From positions 174,286 through 238,285 of the forward strand of contig CAWGYT010000002.1 in NCBI GenBank assembly GCA_963826795.1: a DNA stretch of 64,000 nt. The letters are read 5' to 3'. Positions 8,807-16,866 of this stretch are shown here, piece after piece. The translations under genes were made by a program, and so were the position numbers. The number at the start of each line of letters is the position of its first letter. Within the stretch, counting starts at the first letter, position 1. Below the pieces are notes generated by a model. That model saw only the letters and a program-made list of their open reading frames with translations. It was not told the origin of the DNA and did not search any database. Source of the stretch: CAWGYT01 sp963826795. GTDB taxonomy: Bacteria > Planctomycetota > Planctomycetia > Pirellulales > Pirellulaceae.

Positions 8807-9660
8807 ATGGGCATTCGGAAGTACAAACCGACATCGGCCGGTCGCCGCAACGCGAGCGTCAGCGACTTTGCTGATCTTACGCCGGGCGCGAAGCCGGAGA
8901 AGTCATTGCTCAAGCCGCTGACCAAGAAGGGCGGGCGCAACAATCAGGGCAAGATCACCGCCCGCCATCGCGGGGGAGGTCACAAGCGGAATTACCGCGT
9001 GATCGATTTCCTGCGCAAAAGGACGGGGTCCCGGCCCGCGTCGCGTCGGTTCAATATGATCCGAACCGGAGTGCACGCATCGCCCTGCTGCATTACATCG
9101 ACGGCGAAAAGCGGTACATCCTGGCGCCGGATGGCCTCAAGGAGGGCGACCGCATCGAGAGTGGTCCCGAGGCACCGCCGAACGTGGGCAATTGCCTCCC
9201 GCTGAATCGGATTCCGCTGGGTACCGCAATCCACAATGTGGAGCTGCAGCCGGGCCGTGGGGCCACGCTCTGCCGAAGTGCCGGGTCAAGCGCCACGCTG
9301 ATGGCCCGAGAGGGGTCGTGGGCGCAGCTGACGCTTCCCAGCGGCGAAATCCGACGCGTACCGTCGAGTTGCCGCGCCACGATCGGGAAAGTCGGTAACT
9401 CGGACCACATGAACATCACGTTGGGCAAGGCCGGCCGCAAGCGTTGGCTGGGCCGCCGCCCGCACGTGCGTGGCACGGCGATGAATCCGCACGACCATCC
9501 GCACGGTGGTGGCGAGGGACGAACGAAGGGCGGTCGCCATCCGGTCAGTCCGACGGGCGTGCCGGCCAAGGGCGGTTCGACGCGGAAGCGACGCAAGCCA
9601 TCCAATGCAGCGATCGTGCGGCGTCGTCGCTCACGACGCTACGGTCAGCTGAAAAAGTAG
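8807..9660 (+). CDS. rplB: 50S ribosomal protein L2 (one frameshift in the given sequence)
   Basis: L2 supports subunit association and the peptidyl-transferase centre. The first frame encodes MGIRKYKPTSAGRRNASVSD through GGGHKRNYRVIDFLRK. The rest (DGVPARVASVQYDPNRSARI onward, to the stop at 9660) is in the -1 frame. The break is at the A run 9017-9020: one extra A restores VIDFLRKKDGVPARV and a 284-aa protein of normal length. The C-terminal signature LGRRPHVRGTAMNPHDHPHG, with the functionally important His, is intact. L2 is essential and no slippery heptamer is evident, so a missing base in the sequence is the likeliest cause. Confidence 0.95.
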
Positions 9661-9792
9661 AACTCATTTCGTACAGGATCGGGATTCAAGCGAGGACGGG
9701 ATTCGAGCGACGACCAGAGGCACGAGGGGGCTGCCAACCGCCGAAACGCCTGCTGCCACTTGGACCCAGACGCGGGGAATGCGAGCAACACG

Positions 9793-10062
9793 ATGGGAAG
9801 ATCACTAAAAAAAGGCCCTTACGTCGATCCCAAGCTGTATCTGAAAGTTCAGCGTCAGCAGGAATCGGGCTTGTCCGAGGCCATCAAGACGTGGGCACGT
9901 GCCTGCACGATTGTGCCCGAGTTCGTCGGCGTGACGTTCCTCGTCCACAACGGCAAGCAACACATGAAGGTCTTTGTGACGGAAGATATGGTCGGTCACA
10001 AACTGGGTGAGTTCGCCCCGACGCGGATCTTTCGCGGTCACGGCGGCAAGGGCAAGCGTTAG
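9793..10062 (+). CDS. rpsS: 30S ribosomal protein S19
   Basis: S19 (89 aa) forms a complex with S13 in the 30S head. The start at 9793 gives the canonical N-terminus MGRSLKKGPYVDPKLYLKV. An in-frame ATG-like extension to 9760 has no homology and is not used. The conserved TIVPEFVGVTFLVHNGKQH and VGHKLGEFAPTRIFRGH blocks are present. rplB ends 132 nt upstream, and the gap has no gene. rplV begins 32 nt downstream. Confidence 0.97.
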   Translation: MGRSLKKGPYVDPKLYLKVQRQQESGLSEAIKTWARACTIVPEFVGVTFLVHNGKQHMKVFVTEDMVGHKLGEFAPTRIFRGHGGKGKR

Positions 10063-10094
10063 GCCGAGGCGAAGGCCGCTCGGGAGAGTGAACG

Positions 10095-10448
10095 ATGACT
10101 TACAAAGCAAGTTACCAGTACGCACGCATCAGCGCCCGCAAGGTCCGCCCCCTGGCCGACATGATCCGCGGCAAATTTGCGGACGAAGCGTTGGAGATCC
10201 TGCGCTATCAGCCGCAGCGGGGCGCACGCCTGCTGGAAAAGGTACTCAAGAGCGCCTTGGGAAACGCCCAGGATCCGGGCAACCCGGAAAATCGGGGTCG
10301 CTCGGTCAACGTGGACTCCCTGGTGGTCTCCGAAGCACACGTCAACGGTGGTCCGATGTTCAAGCGAGTCCGGCCCCGAGCACGTGGCATGGCATTCATG
10401 ATCCGCAAGCGATTCGCACACATTCACGTGACGCTGGAACAACTGTAG
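10095..10448 (+). CDS. rplV: 50S ribosomal protein L22
   Basis: L22 (117 aa) contributes a beta-hairpin to the exit-tunnel constriction. The N-terminal segment YQYARISARKVRPLADMIRG, the LLEKVLKSALGNA helix, and the hairpin GGPMFKRVRPRARGMAFMIR are diagnostic. The length is close to the bacterial norm. GGGAGAG lies about 6 nt before the ATG. The gene lies between rpsS and rpsC as expected. Confidence 0.97.
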   Translation: MTYKASYQYARISARKVRPLADMIRGKFADEALEILRYQPQRGARLLEKVLKSALGNAQDPGNPENRGRSVNVDSLVVSEAHVNGGPMFKRVRPRARGMAFMIRKRFAHIHVTLEQL

Positions 10449-10580
10449 ACGCGACGCAAACATTCCGAACGGGCGCGAAACGCCGCATAAGTAACCAAGT
10501 CAAGCAGCGAGTCAGTGGTCCGGCATCGTGACCAGAGAACAACAGGTCTCCGGTCGAGACTATCGAGGAGAGATGAAGCG

Positions 10581-11294
10581 ATGGGTCAGAAAGTAAATCC
10601 AATCGGCTTTCGCACGGGCGTCATGATCGGTTGGAAGAGCCGTTGGTATGCCTCGAAACAGGAATACGCCTCGCTCTTGCTCGAAGACAAAAAGGTCCGG
10701 GATTTCATCAAGAAGCATCCTCACAAAGCGCAGTATCGCCACGCGGGGATCGACAAGATCGAAATCGAACGCACGCGAGATGAAGTGAAAGTCATCCTTT
10801 ACGTCGCGCGACCGGGGCTGGTGATTGGCAAGAAAGGGCAGGAGATTGAGTTGCTGCAGGCGGAGCTGCAGAACCTGATCGGACGCCGCGTCAACCTGAA
10901 GATCGAAGAAATTCCGCGTCCGGAAGTCTGCGCTCAGCTGATCGCCGAGGACATCGCCGAACAACTGCAGAAGCGGTCGAGCTTCCGACGGACCATGAAG
11001 CGCTCGATGGAGCAAACGATGGAGGCGGGTGCCAAGGGCATCAAGGTGCAATTGGCCGGCCGGCTGGGCGGGGCCGAAATGGCCCGGCGCGAAAAGCAAA
11101 TCTCGGGCTCGATTCCGTTGAGTACGCTGCGGGCGAAGATCGACTACGGATTTACGGAGGCCAAGACACCCCAGGGCCACATCGGAATTCAAGTTTGGGT
11201 CAACCAGGGTTTTTACAGAGGGGATGACAGCTATGGCGATGATGCCGAAGCGGGTCAAGCATCGCAAAAGCCAAAGAGGTCGTATAAAAGGTAA
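10581..11294 (+). CDS. rpsC: 30S ribosomal protein S3
   Basis: S3 (237 aa) lines the mRNA entry channel and shares helicase activity with S4. The start at 10581 gives MGQKVNPIGFRTGV, preceded by GAGGAGAG. A KH domain is visible (LVIGKKGQEIELL), followed by KGIKVQLAGRLGGAEMAR and GHIGIQVWVNQG. The C-terminal tail is polar and basic (SQKPKRSYKR). Its last 62 nt overlap the start of rplP in another frame, so the two are probably translationally coupled. Confidence 0.96.
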   Translation: MGQKVNPIGFRTGVMIGWKSRWYASKQEYASLLLEDKKVRDFIKKHPHKAQYRHAGIDKIEIERTRDEVKVILYVARPGLVIGKKGQEIELLQAELQNLIGRRVNLKIEEIPRPEVCAQLIAEDIAEQLQKRSSFRRTMKRSMEQTMEAGAKGIKVQLAGRLGGAEMARREKQISGSIPLSTLRAKIDYGFTEAKTPQGHIGIQVWVNQGFYRGDDSYGDDAEAGQASQKPKRSYKR

Positions 11295-11649
11295 CGCGAC
11301 CCGCGGAAACAAGGTTGTGTTTGGCGACTTTGGCTTGCAGACGATGCAGGGGGGCTGGATTAAGGCTGCGACGATTGAGGCCGGGCGTATCGCGGCTCAA
11401 CAATATGTTCGCGGTGAGGGCCGATTGTATGTGCGGTTGTTCCCGCACAAGTCCGTCACCTCGACTCCGTTGGAAACCCGGATGGGCAAAGGCAAGGGAG
11501 AACCCGATTTTTGGGCGGCCGTGGTCAGGCCGGGAACGATCCTGTACGAGTTGTCAGGCGTCACCGAGCAGCAGGCACGAATTTGCTTTGCCCGACTGGC
11601 CCACAAGATGCCAGTGCGGGTTCGGTTCGTCCGCCGTCGCCCGTTTTAG
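11233..11649 (+). CDS. rplP: 50S ribosomal protein L16
   Basis: L16 (138 aa) binds near the A-site tRNA and central protuberance. Signature blocks are PKRVKHRKSQRGRIKGNATR, FGDFGLQTMQGGWI, and TRMGKGKGEPDFWAAVV. Several ATGs are possible. The ATG at 11233 is preferred because AGAGGGG ends 9 nt upstream, whereas the ATG at 11224 abuts it. The start lies inside rpsC. The length is typical. Confidence 0.95.
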   Translation: MAMMPKRVKHRKSQRGRIKGNATRGNKVVFGDFGLQTMQGGWIKAATIEAGRIAAQQYVRGEGRLYVRLFPHKSVTSTPLETRMGKGKGEPDFWAAVVRPGTILYELSGVTEQQARICFARLAHKMPVRVRFVRRRPF

Positions 11650-11717
11650 CCCGAAACGACCGACCCGTTCGGCCACACCTGCCAACCGATCGATGGAATG
11701 CCGCAAGGAATTGAACG

Positions 11718-11951
11718 ATGAAAGCCGCAGAACTCCGCGAGATGAGTGACGAGCAGCTGGAGCTAACGCTGAAGGATACGGCCGTGAGTTATTTTCGTCT
11801 CCGCATCCAGGCCGAAACCGAACGTTTGGACGCGCCCAGCGAATTGCGGCGCCAGCGCCGGTTGATCGCCCGGATCAAGACCGTGCAGCGTGAGCGAGCG
11901 AAGGCGGCGGCGAAGGTCGCCGAGTCGGCCGCCGCGATGGCAACGAGCTGA
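11718..11951 (+). CDS. rpmC: 50S ribosomal protein L29
   Basis: L29 (77 aa) is a small helical hairpin next to L23 at the tunnel exit. The family pattern is clear: KAAELREMSDEQLELTLKD, then LRIQAETERLDAPSELRRQR and RRLIARIKTVQRER. An Ala-rich tail of about 14 residues extends beyond the usual end. It lies between rplP and rpsQ. The 168-nt gap that follows contains two near copies of GAAACCACGCAGACTG-like sequence and no gene. Confidence 0.93.
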   Translation: MKAAELREMSDEQLELTLKDTAVSYFRLRIQAETERLDAPSELRRQRRLIARIKTVQRERAKAAAKVAESAAAMATS

Positions 11952-12119
11952 AACCACGCAGACTGAAACCACACGCAGACCGATAGCGCGCACGGAAACG
12001 ACGTACGACCTGGGCCGTATCCCGATCCATCCCACCGCCACGAAGCAACGAATCAACGATCCATCCCGAGATCCCGACCCCGAGGCGGTCGGCGAGCGAA
12101 AGCGACAGGATTCCCGAAG

Positions 12120-12506
12120 ATGCCGAAACGAGTTTTGGTTGGCGTCGTGACGAGCGACAAAATGGCGAAGACCCGCCGTGTTGAAATTGCGCGGTTGGTC
12201 AAGCATCCGAAATATAAGAAATACGTCCGGCGACGCACGGTGTGCTACGCCCACGACGAAGACGAGCAGTCGGGTGTCGGAGACACGGTGGAGATCGTGG
12301 AAACACGACCTCTCTCGAAGTTGAAGCGCTGGCAACTCGTCAAAGTGGTGACCAAGAGCACAGCGGTCGACATGGCTGCCCTCAAGGCCGCGCAGCAGCG
12401 AAGCGGCCCAGGACCATGCGTCGGCTTAGGTCCCTCTGCGAGCGTTCGGCTGGCCGATCTTGCGGGGCATCGCGGACACGGTAGGCGGACGTGCGGGGAC
12501 CACTAA
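12120..12506 (+). CDS. rpsQ: 30S ribosomal protein S17, with unusual C-terminal tail
   Basis: S17 is a primary 16S rRNA binder with an OB fold. Residues 1-85 match the family: VLVGVVTSDKMAKTRRVEI, then KHPKYKKYVRRRTVCYAHDE and SGVGDTVEIVETRPLSKLKR. The protein is 128 aa, longer than the usual 80-110. The last ~35 residues (after ALKAAQQRSG) are Gly/Arg/Cys-rich with no recognisable similarity. The tail may be lineage-specific, or a late frameshift may have displaced the true stop. Confidence 0.92.
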   Translation: MPKRVLVGVVTSDKMAKTRRVEIARLVKHPKYKKYVRRRTVCYAHDEDEQSGVGDTVEIVETRPLSKLKRWQLVKVVTKSTAVDMAALKAAQQRSGPGPCVGLGPSASVRLADLAGHRGHGRRTCGDH

Positions 12507-12543
12507 CGAGATCCGATTAACGAGACAGCGAAGGTGTCTGGCC

Positions 12544-12912
12544 ATGATACAGCAAGAAACGCGACTCGCCGTCGCCGACAATACGGGGGCGAAGGTGGTC
12601 AAGTGCATCAAGGTGCTAGGCGGCTCGCGGCGCCGCTTCGCCGGCCTGGGGGACATTATCGTGTGCAGCGTTCGCAGCACGATTCCGGGCAGTGATGTGA
12701 AAAAGAAGGCCGTGGTGCGAGCAGTCGTGGTGCGAGTCAAGCAGCCGACGCGGCGTGCCGACGGCAGCTACATTCGGTTCGACAGTAACGCCGTCGTCCT
12801 CGTGGACGGGGACGGCAATCCGCGTGGGACACGCATTTTCGGCGCGGTGGCCCGTGAATTACGAGAGCGGAATTTTATGAAAATTGTCAGCCTCGCAAGT
12901 GAGGTGGTCTGA
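12544..12912 (+). CDS. rplN: 50S ribosomal protein L14
   Basis: L14 (122 aa) forms part of the intersubunit bridge and factor-binding area. The start at 12544 gives MIQQETRLAVADNTGAKVVK, the standard N-terminus; an upstream in-frame start adds nothing conserved. The KKKAVVRAVVVRVKQPTRR and GTRIFGAVARELRERNFMKI blocks follow. Its TGA overlaps the ATG of rplX by one base (ATG starts at 12912), implying coupled translation. Confidence 0.97.
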   Translation: MIQQETRLAVADNTGAKVVKCIKVLGGSRRRFAGLGDIIVCSVRSTIPGSDVKKKAVVRAVVVRVKQPTRRADGSYIRFDSNAVVLVDGDGNPRGTRIFGAVARELRERNFMKIVSLASEVV

Positions 12913-13259
12913 TGCATATTCGCGTGAACGATACCGTTGAAGTGCTGACTGGTGACGACCGCGGGACGCAGGCCAAAGTGGTCAGCGTCGATCGCCAGGC
13001 CGGCAAGTTGGTGGTCGAAGGCGTCAACAAGGTCTACAAGCATGTGCGCCGCAGCCAGCGAAACCCGCAGGGCGGCCGCTTGTCCAAAGAGATGCCGATC
13101 CAGCTCTCCAACGTGCTGCTTATCTGCACGGCCTGCGGCCGCAGGACGCGGACAGGTGCTCGTTATCGAGCGGACGGGAGCAAGGAGCGGTTCTGCAAGA
13201 AATGCGGCAAGCCGCTCGGTCAGATCGCTCCGGCCCGAGCCGCCTACGCCAAGAAATAA
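12912..13259 (+). CDS. rplX: 50S ribosomal protein L24, with zinc-ribbon C-terminus
   Basis: L24 (115 aa) is an early assembly protein with a KOW motif (VEVLTGDDRGTQAKVVSVDR near residues 8-27). VEGVNKVYKHVRRSQ and NPQGGRLSKEMPIQLSNVL follow. The C-terminal part has two CxxC pairs (CTACGRR and CKKCGK), so a structural zinc ribbon is likely; this occurs in some bacterial L24 but not E. coli. It starts within the rplN stop codon. Confidence 0.96.
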   Translation: MHIRVNDTVEVLTGDDRGTQAKVVSVDRQAGKLVVEGVNKVYKHVRRSQRNPQGGRLSKEMPIQLSNVLLICTACGRRTRTGARYRADGSKERFCKKCGKPLGQIAPARAAYAKK

Positions 13260-13300
13260 ACGCCAACCTTTCCTCGCTTGAGATGTGAAGATTCGAAGTC

Positions 13301-13867
13301 ATGACCCCGCGACTCAAAGAAAAATACGAAACCGAAATCCTGCCCGCGCTGCGTGAGCAACTCGGAGAGCAGAACCGGATGGCCCTGCCCAATCTGGAGA
13401 AGATTGTGATCAACATGGGCGTCGGCTCGGCGATTACCGAAAAGAAGCACCTGGAGGAGGCCGTCGAGGCAATGCGTCAAATTTCCGGTCAGAAGCCGGT
13501 CGTGACGTTGTCCCGCAAAGCGATTGCCGGCTTCCGACTTCGCGAGGGAATGCCCATCGGCTGCAAGGTGACCCTGCGGAAGACGCGAATGTGGGAGTTC
13601 CTCGACCGGCTGATCTCGCTGGCCATTCCCCGCGTACGTGACTTTCGCGGACTCAATCCCCAAGCCTTCGACGGCAACGGAAACTACAGCCTGGGACTCG
13701 TCGAACAGTTGGTCTTTCCGGAGCTCAACCCGGATAAGTTCCTGCGAGTTCAGGGCATGAATATCTCGTTTGTGACGACGACCTCCAGCGACGATCACGC
13801 GCGGCTCCTGTTGCGAGCGCTGGGAATGCCATTCAAACGTGAAACGGATGCGGCCGACGCAGCTTAG
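13301..13867 (+). CDS. rplE: 50S ribosomal protein L5
   Basis: L5 (188 aa) binds 5S rRNA in the central protuberance. Diagnostic segments are MALPNLEKIVINMGVGSAIT, GQKPVVTLSRKAIAGFRLRE and GMPIGCKVTLRKTRMWEFLD. IPRVRDFRGLNPQAFDGNGN follows in the C-terminal half. The length is slightly above the usual 179-180 aa because of a short C-terminal tail. It follows rplX by 41 nt in standard spc order. Confidence 0.97.
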   Translation: MTPRLKEKYETEILPALREQLGEQNRMALPNLEKIVINMGVGSAITEKKHLEEAVEAMRQISGQKPVVTLSRKAIAGFRLREGMPIGCKVTLRKTRMWEFLDRLISLAIPRVRDFRGLNPQAFDGNGNYSLGLVEQLVFPELNPDKFLRVQGMNISFVTTTSSDDHARLLLRALGMPFKRETDAADAA

Positions 13868-13945
13868 GGAGCGAACGACGGCGGGCCCCCCTGCCCCGTG
13901 CCGCATGATTTGACCGACGCAATCAACGAGTGTGAGTACCGACCG

Positions 13946-14131
13946 GTGGCAAGTAAATCAAAAATTGCAAAAGCGAACCGCGAACCGAAATTCTCGTCGC
14001 GCCTCGAGCGACGTTGTGGATTGTGCGGCCGGCCCCGTGCCGTGTATCGCAAGTTTGGGATCTGTCGGATTTGTTTCCGCAAGATGGCAGATCAGGGCGT
14101 AATTCCTGGCGTTCGCAAGGCGAGTTGGTAG
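13946..14131 (+). CDS. rpsN: 30S ribosomal protein S14, zinc-binding (type Z)
   Basis: S14 assembles late into the 30S head. This is the short zinc form: CGLCGRPRAVYRKFGICRIC supplies the CxxC...CxxC site, and the protein ends VIPGVRKASW, as type Z S14 does. No ATG lies close to the conserved N-terminus, so the GTG at 13946 (61 aa) is preferred. An in-frame extension to 13898 is possible but not conserved. It lies between rplE and rpsH as usual. Confidence 0.93.
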   Translation: MASKSKIAKANREPKFSSRLERRCGLCGRPRAVYRKFGICRICFRKMADQGVIPGVRKASW

Positions 14132-14147
14132 AGGAACCCAGACTGAT

Positions 14148-14543
14148 ATGATGACCGACCCCATCGCCGATATGTTGACCCGCATCCGCAACGCGGTGCG
14201 CGTCGAACGGCCCCATGTCGAGATGCCGATCTCCAAAGTCAAACGAGGTGTCGCCGATGTACTCAAGCGCGAAGGCTACATCTGGGATTGGACCGAGGTG
14301 GACGAGAAGCCGGTGTCCCGCTTGCGGATCGACCTCAAGTACGGCCCCAATGGCGAACGAGTGATCCGCTCGATCAAGCGAGTCAGCAAACCCGGACGGC
14401 GGATTTACAGCCGGGCCAAAGATCTGCGCCCCGTGCTCAATGGATTGGGAATTACCGTGATTAGCTCCAGCCACGGCGTGGTCAGCGACCGTGAAGCGCG
14501 GCAGCAAAATCTGGGCGGCGAAGTGCTGTGCGAGATCTGGTAG
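14148..14543 (+). CDS. rpsH: 30S ribosomal protein S8
   Basis: S8 (131 aa) binds the 16S central domain; in E. coli it also regulates the spc operon. The N-terminus MTDPIADMLTRIRNAVRVER and the C-terminal ISSSHGVVSDREARQQNLGG plus GEVLCEIW are characteristic. The central RRIYSRAKDL segment matches too. It follows rpsN by 16 nt. The 124-nt gap before rplF contains a CCGTCGCGCGGGT repeat pair near 14551-14582. Confidence 0.97.
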   Translation: MMTDPIADMLTRIRNAVRVERPHVEMPISKVKRGVADVLKREGYIWDWTEVDEKPVSRLRIDLKYGPNGERVIRSIKRVSKPGRRIYSRAKDLRPVLNGLGITVISSSHGVVSDREARQQNLGGEVLCEIW

Positions 14544-14667
14544 CCCGCGCGACCGTCGCGCGGGTCGTGTCCGTCGCGCGGGTTGAGGATGCGCCGAGTC
14601 CGAAACCTGGGGGAACGAAGCAGCGGTGATCGAAAAACCTTGGTGATTGAGAAAGAAGTACACGGCC

Positions 14668-15210
14668 ATGTCACGAATCGGAAAGAAACCCGTCGCGATT
14701 CCGTCGGGAGTTAAACTCGCCGTCGACGGACAGACGGTTGCGGTGGAAGGCCCCAAGGGCAAACTCCAGCGAAAGTTCTCGGACCAGGTCACGATCGCGC
14801 TCGACTCGGACTCCAACCAGGTTGTCGTGAGCACCGCGCGGGACGATCGCCAATCGAAGGCCTTTCATGGACTCACGCGGTCTCTGATCCAAAACATGGT
14901 GATCGGCGTCGCCCAAGGCTACGAGAAACGACTTCACATCGTGGGAGTTGGCTACCTGGCGTCGATCGAGGGGAACACGTTGTCCCTGCGCGTCGGCTTT
15001 GCCAACGAAGTCGACAAAAAGATTCCTGCGGGACTGGACGTCTCCTGTCCCGATCAAACACACGTCGTGGTGAAGGGATGCGATAAGCAGCTGGTCGGCC
15101 AGTTCGCCGCGGAAGTCCGCGCCGTTCGCAAACCAGAACCTTACAAAGGCAAAGGCGTTCGTTACGAGGGCGAAGTCGTCAAGATCAAGCCCGGCAAGTC
15201 GGCCAGCTAG
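14668..15210 (+). CDS. rplF: 50S ribosomal protein L6
   Basis: L6 (180 aa) sits near the sarcin-ricin loop. The start at 14668 gives MSRIGKKPVAIPSGV, the standard N-terminus; an upstream TTG adds only RKKYTA. Other markers are VEGPKGKLQRKFSDQVTI, the LIQNMVIGVAQGYEKRLHIV segment, and KPEPYKGKGVRYEGEVVK at the end. The length is normal. rplR follows after 63 nt. Confidence 0.97.
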   Translation: MSRIGKKPVAIPSGVKLAVDGQTVAVEGPKGKLQRKFSDQVTIALDSDSNQVVVSTARDDRQSKAFHGLTRSLIQNMVIGVAQGYEKRLHIVGVGYLASIEGNTLSLRVGFANEVDKKIPAGLDVSCPDQTHVVVKGCDKQLVGQFAAEVRAVRKPEPYKGKGVRYEGEVVKIKPGKSAS

Positions 15211-15273
15211 ACGGATCCCGCGCCCGACGCAGATCACCGATTTTCACGTTTTTTCGTACGAGGAATTCCAGCG

Positions 15274-15642
15274 GTGGACCACCAAAAGGAAAAGCATCGT
15301 CAACAGGCCAATCGCGGCTTCCGCGTCCGGAAGCGGCTGCGGGGAACGCCCGAGCGTCCGCGGCTGAGCATTCGACGAAGCCTGAAGCACATTTATTGCC
15401 AGGTGATCGATGACACCCAAGGCAAAACGTTGGCTTTCGCCAGCACGGCCGAGTCGGAGATCCGCGGGCAAGTTCGCCATGGTGGCAACTGCGACGCGGC
15501 CGCGGCCGTCGGCAAGGCAATCGCCGAACGCGCCAAAGCGGCCGGAGTCGAAGCACTCTGCCTGGATCGCGGCAGCTGCAAATACCACGGCCGGATCGCC
15601 GCACTCGCCGACGCCGTTCGCGAAGGCGGGATCCACGTGTAA
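15274..15642 (+). CDS. rplR: 50S ribosomal protein L18
   Basis: L18 (122 aa) carries 5S rRNA with L5. Family markers are RVRKRLRGTPERPRLSIRRS, IYCQVIDDTQGKTLAFAST, and the C-terminal CLDRGSCKYHGRIAALADAV with REGG. The start is a GTG at 15274 preceded by GAGGA about 10 nt upstream. It is in the expected spc position. The 124-nt gap to rpsE shows no gene. Confidence 0.95.
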   Translation: MDHQKEKHRQQANRGFRVRKRLRGTPERPRLSIRRSLKHIYCQVIDDTQGKTLAFASTAESEIRGQVRHGGNCDAAAAVGKAIAERAKAAGVEALCLDRGSCKYHGRIAALADAVREGGIHV

Positions 15643-15766
15643 ACTAGGGTGACTGGGTGAGCTTCAGGCCAGCGCGGCGGTCGACAAGACAGGGCCCGAG
15701 CAGGACGAAGGCAAGCCGTGCCACCGAATTTGAAACCCCGAGCGAAGCGAATACGGAGCCAAAACT

Positions 15767-16273
15767 GTGTCCGGATCATCCTCCTCTGCGGGCCACGAGC
15801 GAACTCGTGGCGCGCTTGAAGAACGTGTGGTGAAAATCAAGCGTTGTGCCGCCGTCGTGAAAGGCGGCCGACGCTTCAGCTTTGCCGCGATGGTGGTCGT
15901 GGGCGACCGGGAGGGAAAGGTCGGCTGGGGTTATGGCAAGGCCAACGAAGTTCCGCCCAGTGTCGAAAAGGCCGTCAAGCAGGCCACTCGAAACATGATC
16001 ACCGTGCCGCGCGTCGGGAACTCGATCCCGCATCAGGTCCAAGGACACGAAGGCGCCGCCAAGGTGCTACTGGTTCCCGCCGGCCCCGGTACGGGCATCA
16101 TCGCCGGCGACGCGGTTCGAGCCGTCTGCGAGGCGGCGGGGATTCGCGATATTCTCACGAAAAGCCTCGGCACCACCAACCCTATCCTGCTAGTCAAAGC
16201 TACCTTCGACGCGATCCGCCAGCTGCGTACCCAGCAGCAAGTCGAAGTGCTTCGCGGAGTCACGCTGTCATGA
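15767..16273 (+). CDS. rpsE: 30S ribosomal protein S5
   Basis: S5 (168 aa) lines the mRNA entry side and affects fidelity. Characteristic parts are RRFSFAAMVVVGDREGKVGW, GYGKANEVPPSVEKAVKQAT, and the C-terminal GIRDILTKSLGTTNPILLVK. The first ~18 residues are Ser-rich and variable. A GTG at 15767 with ACGGAG about 9 nt upstream is used. The stop overlaps the rplO start (ATGA), so rpmD is absent between them. Confidence 0.96.
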   Translation: MSGSSSSAGHERTRGALEERVVKIKRCAAVVKGGRRFSFAAMVVVGDREGKVGWGYGKANEVPPSVEKAVKQATRNMITVPRVGNSIPHQVQGHEGAAKVLLVPAGPGTGIIAGDAVRAVCEAAGIRDILTKSLGTTNPILLVKATFDAIRQLRTQQQVEVLRGVTLS

Positions 16274-16788
16274 GAATCCACGATGTCCATCAGGGCGTGC
16301 GCAAGAATAAAAAGCGAAAGCGACTCGGCCGCGGTCCCGGCTCCGGTCACGGCAAGACCTCCAGCCGAGGGCATAAGGGCCAAGGCCAGCGTTCCGGCTG
16401 GTCTCAGCACCCCGTGTTCCAAGGCGGCGCCATGCCACTCGTGCGGCGCGTGCCCAAACGCGGGTTCAACAACAAGTGGGCGCGAACCGTCGCGATCGTC
16501 AATGTGGGCGCGATCGATGCCAGTTTCGAAGCGGGTACCGAAATCACGCCCGAGTTGCTCTCCAAGTCGCCGCTGCTCGGACATCGCTTCGATGAATTGA
16601 AAGTGCTCGGTGACGGGGAACTCAACAAACAGTTCACCATCTCCGCTCACCGCTTCAGCAAATCCGCCGTCGAAAAAATCGAGAAGGCGGGCGGTAAGAT
16701 CGTCCGCTTGGCCGGCCCGATTCCGGTTGAGGTGAAAAAGAAGGCGGCCAAAGCCGCCCGACTGGCCGCGAAAACCGCCAAGAAATAG
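16270..16788 (+). CDS. rplO: 50S ribosomal protein L15
   Basis: L15 (172 aa) is a late assembly protein of the 50S core. The basic Gly-rich N-terminus is typical: RLGRGPGSGHGKTSSRGHKG, QGQRSG and FQGGAMPLVRRVPKRGFNN. The C-terminus ends in a Lys/Ala-rich tail (KKKAAKAARLAAKTAKK). The ATG at 16270 overlaps the rpsE stop by 4 nt. secY follows 78 nt later. Confidence 0.96.
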   Translation: MRIHDVHQGVRKNKKRKRLGRGPGSGHGKTSSRGHKGQGQRSGWSQHPVFQGGAMPLVRRVPKRGFNNKWARTVAIVNVGAIDASFEAGTEITPELLSKSPLLGHRFDELKVLGDGELNKQFTISAHRFSKSAVEKIEKAGGKIVRLAGPIPVEVKKKAAKAARLAAKTAKK

Positions 16789-16866
16789 CGGGCGACTGCG
16801 TCGCTGCGGACCGAGCAAGACCGTCCTACGTTCAAGGTAATCTGGAACCGGTAAGGAACCGCGAGC

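Noticed and set aside
9011..9024. Programmed frameshifting in rplB
   Set aside because: The A run has only four A's, no slippery heptamer or downstream structure is evident, and many other genes here show the same kind of one-base loss.
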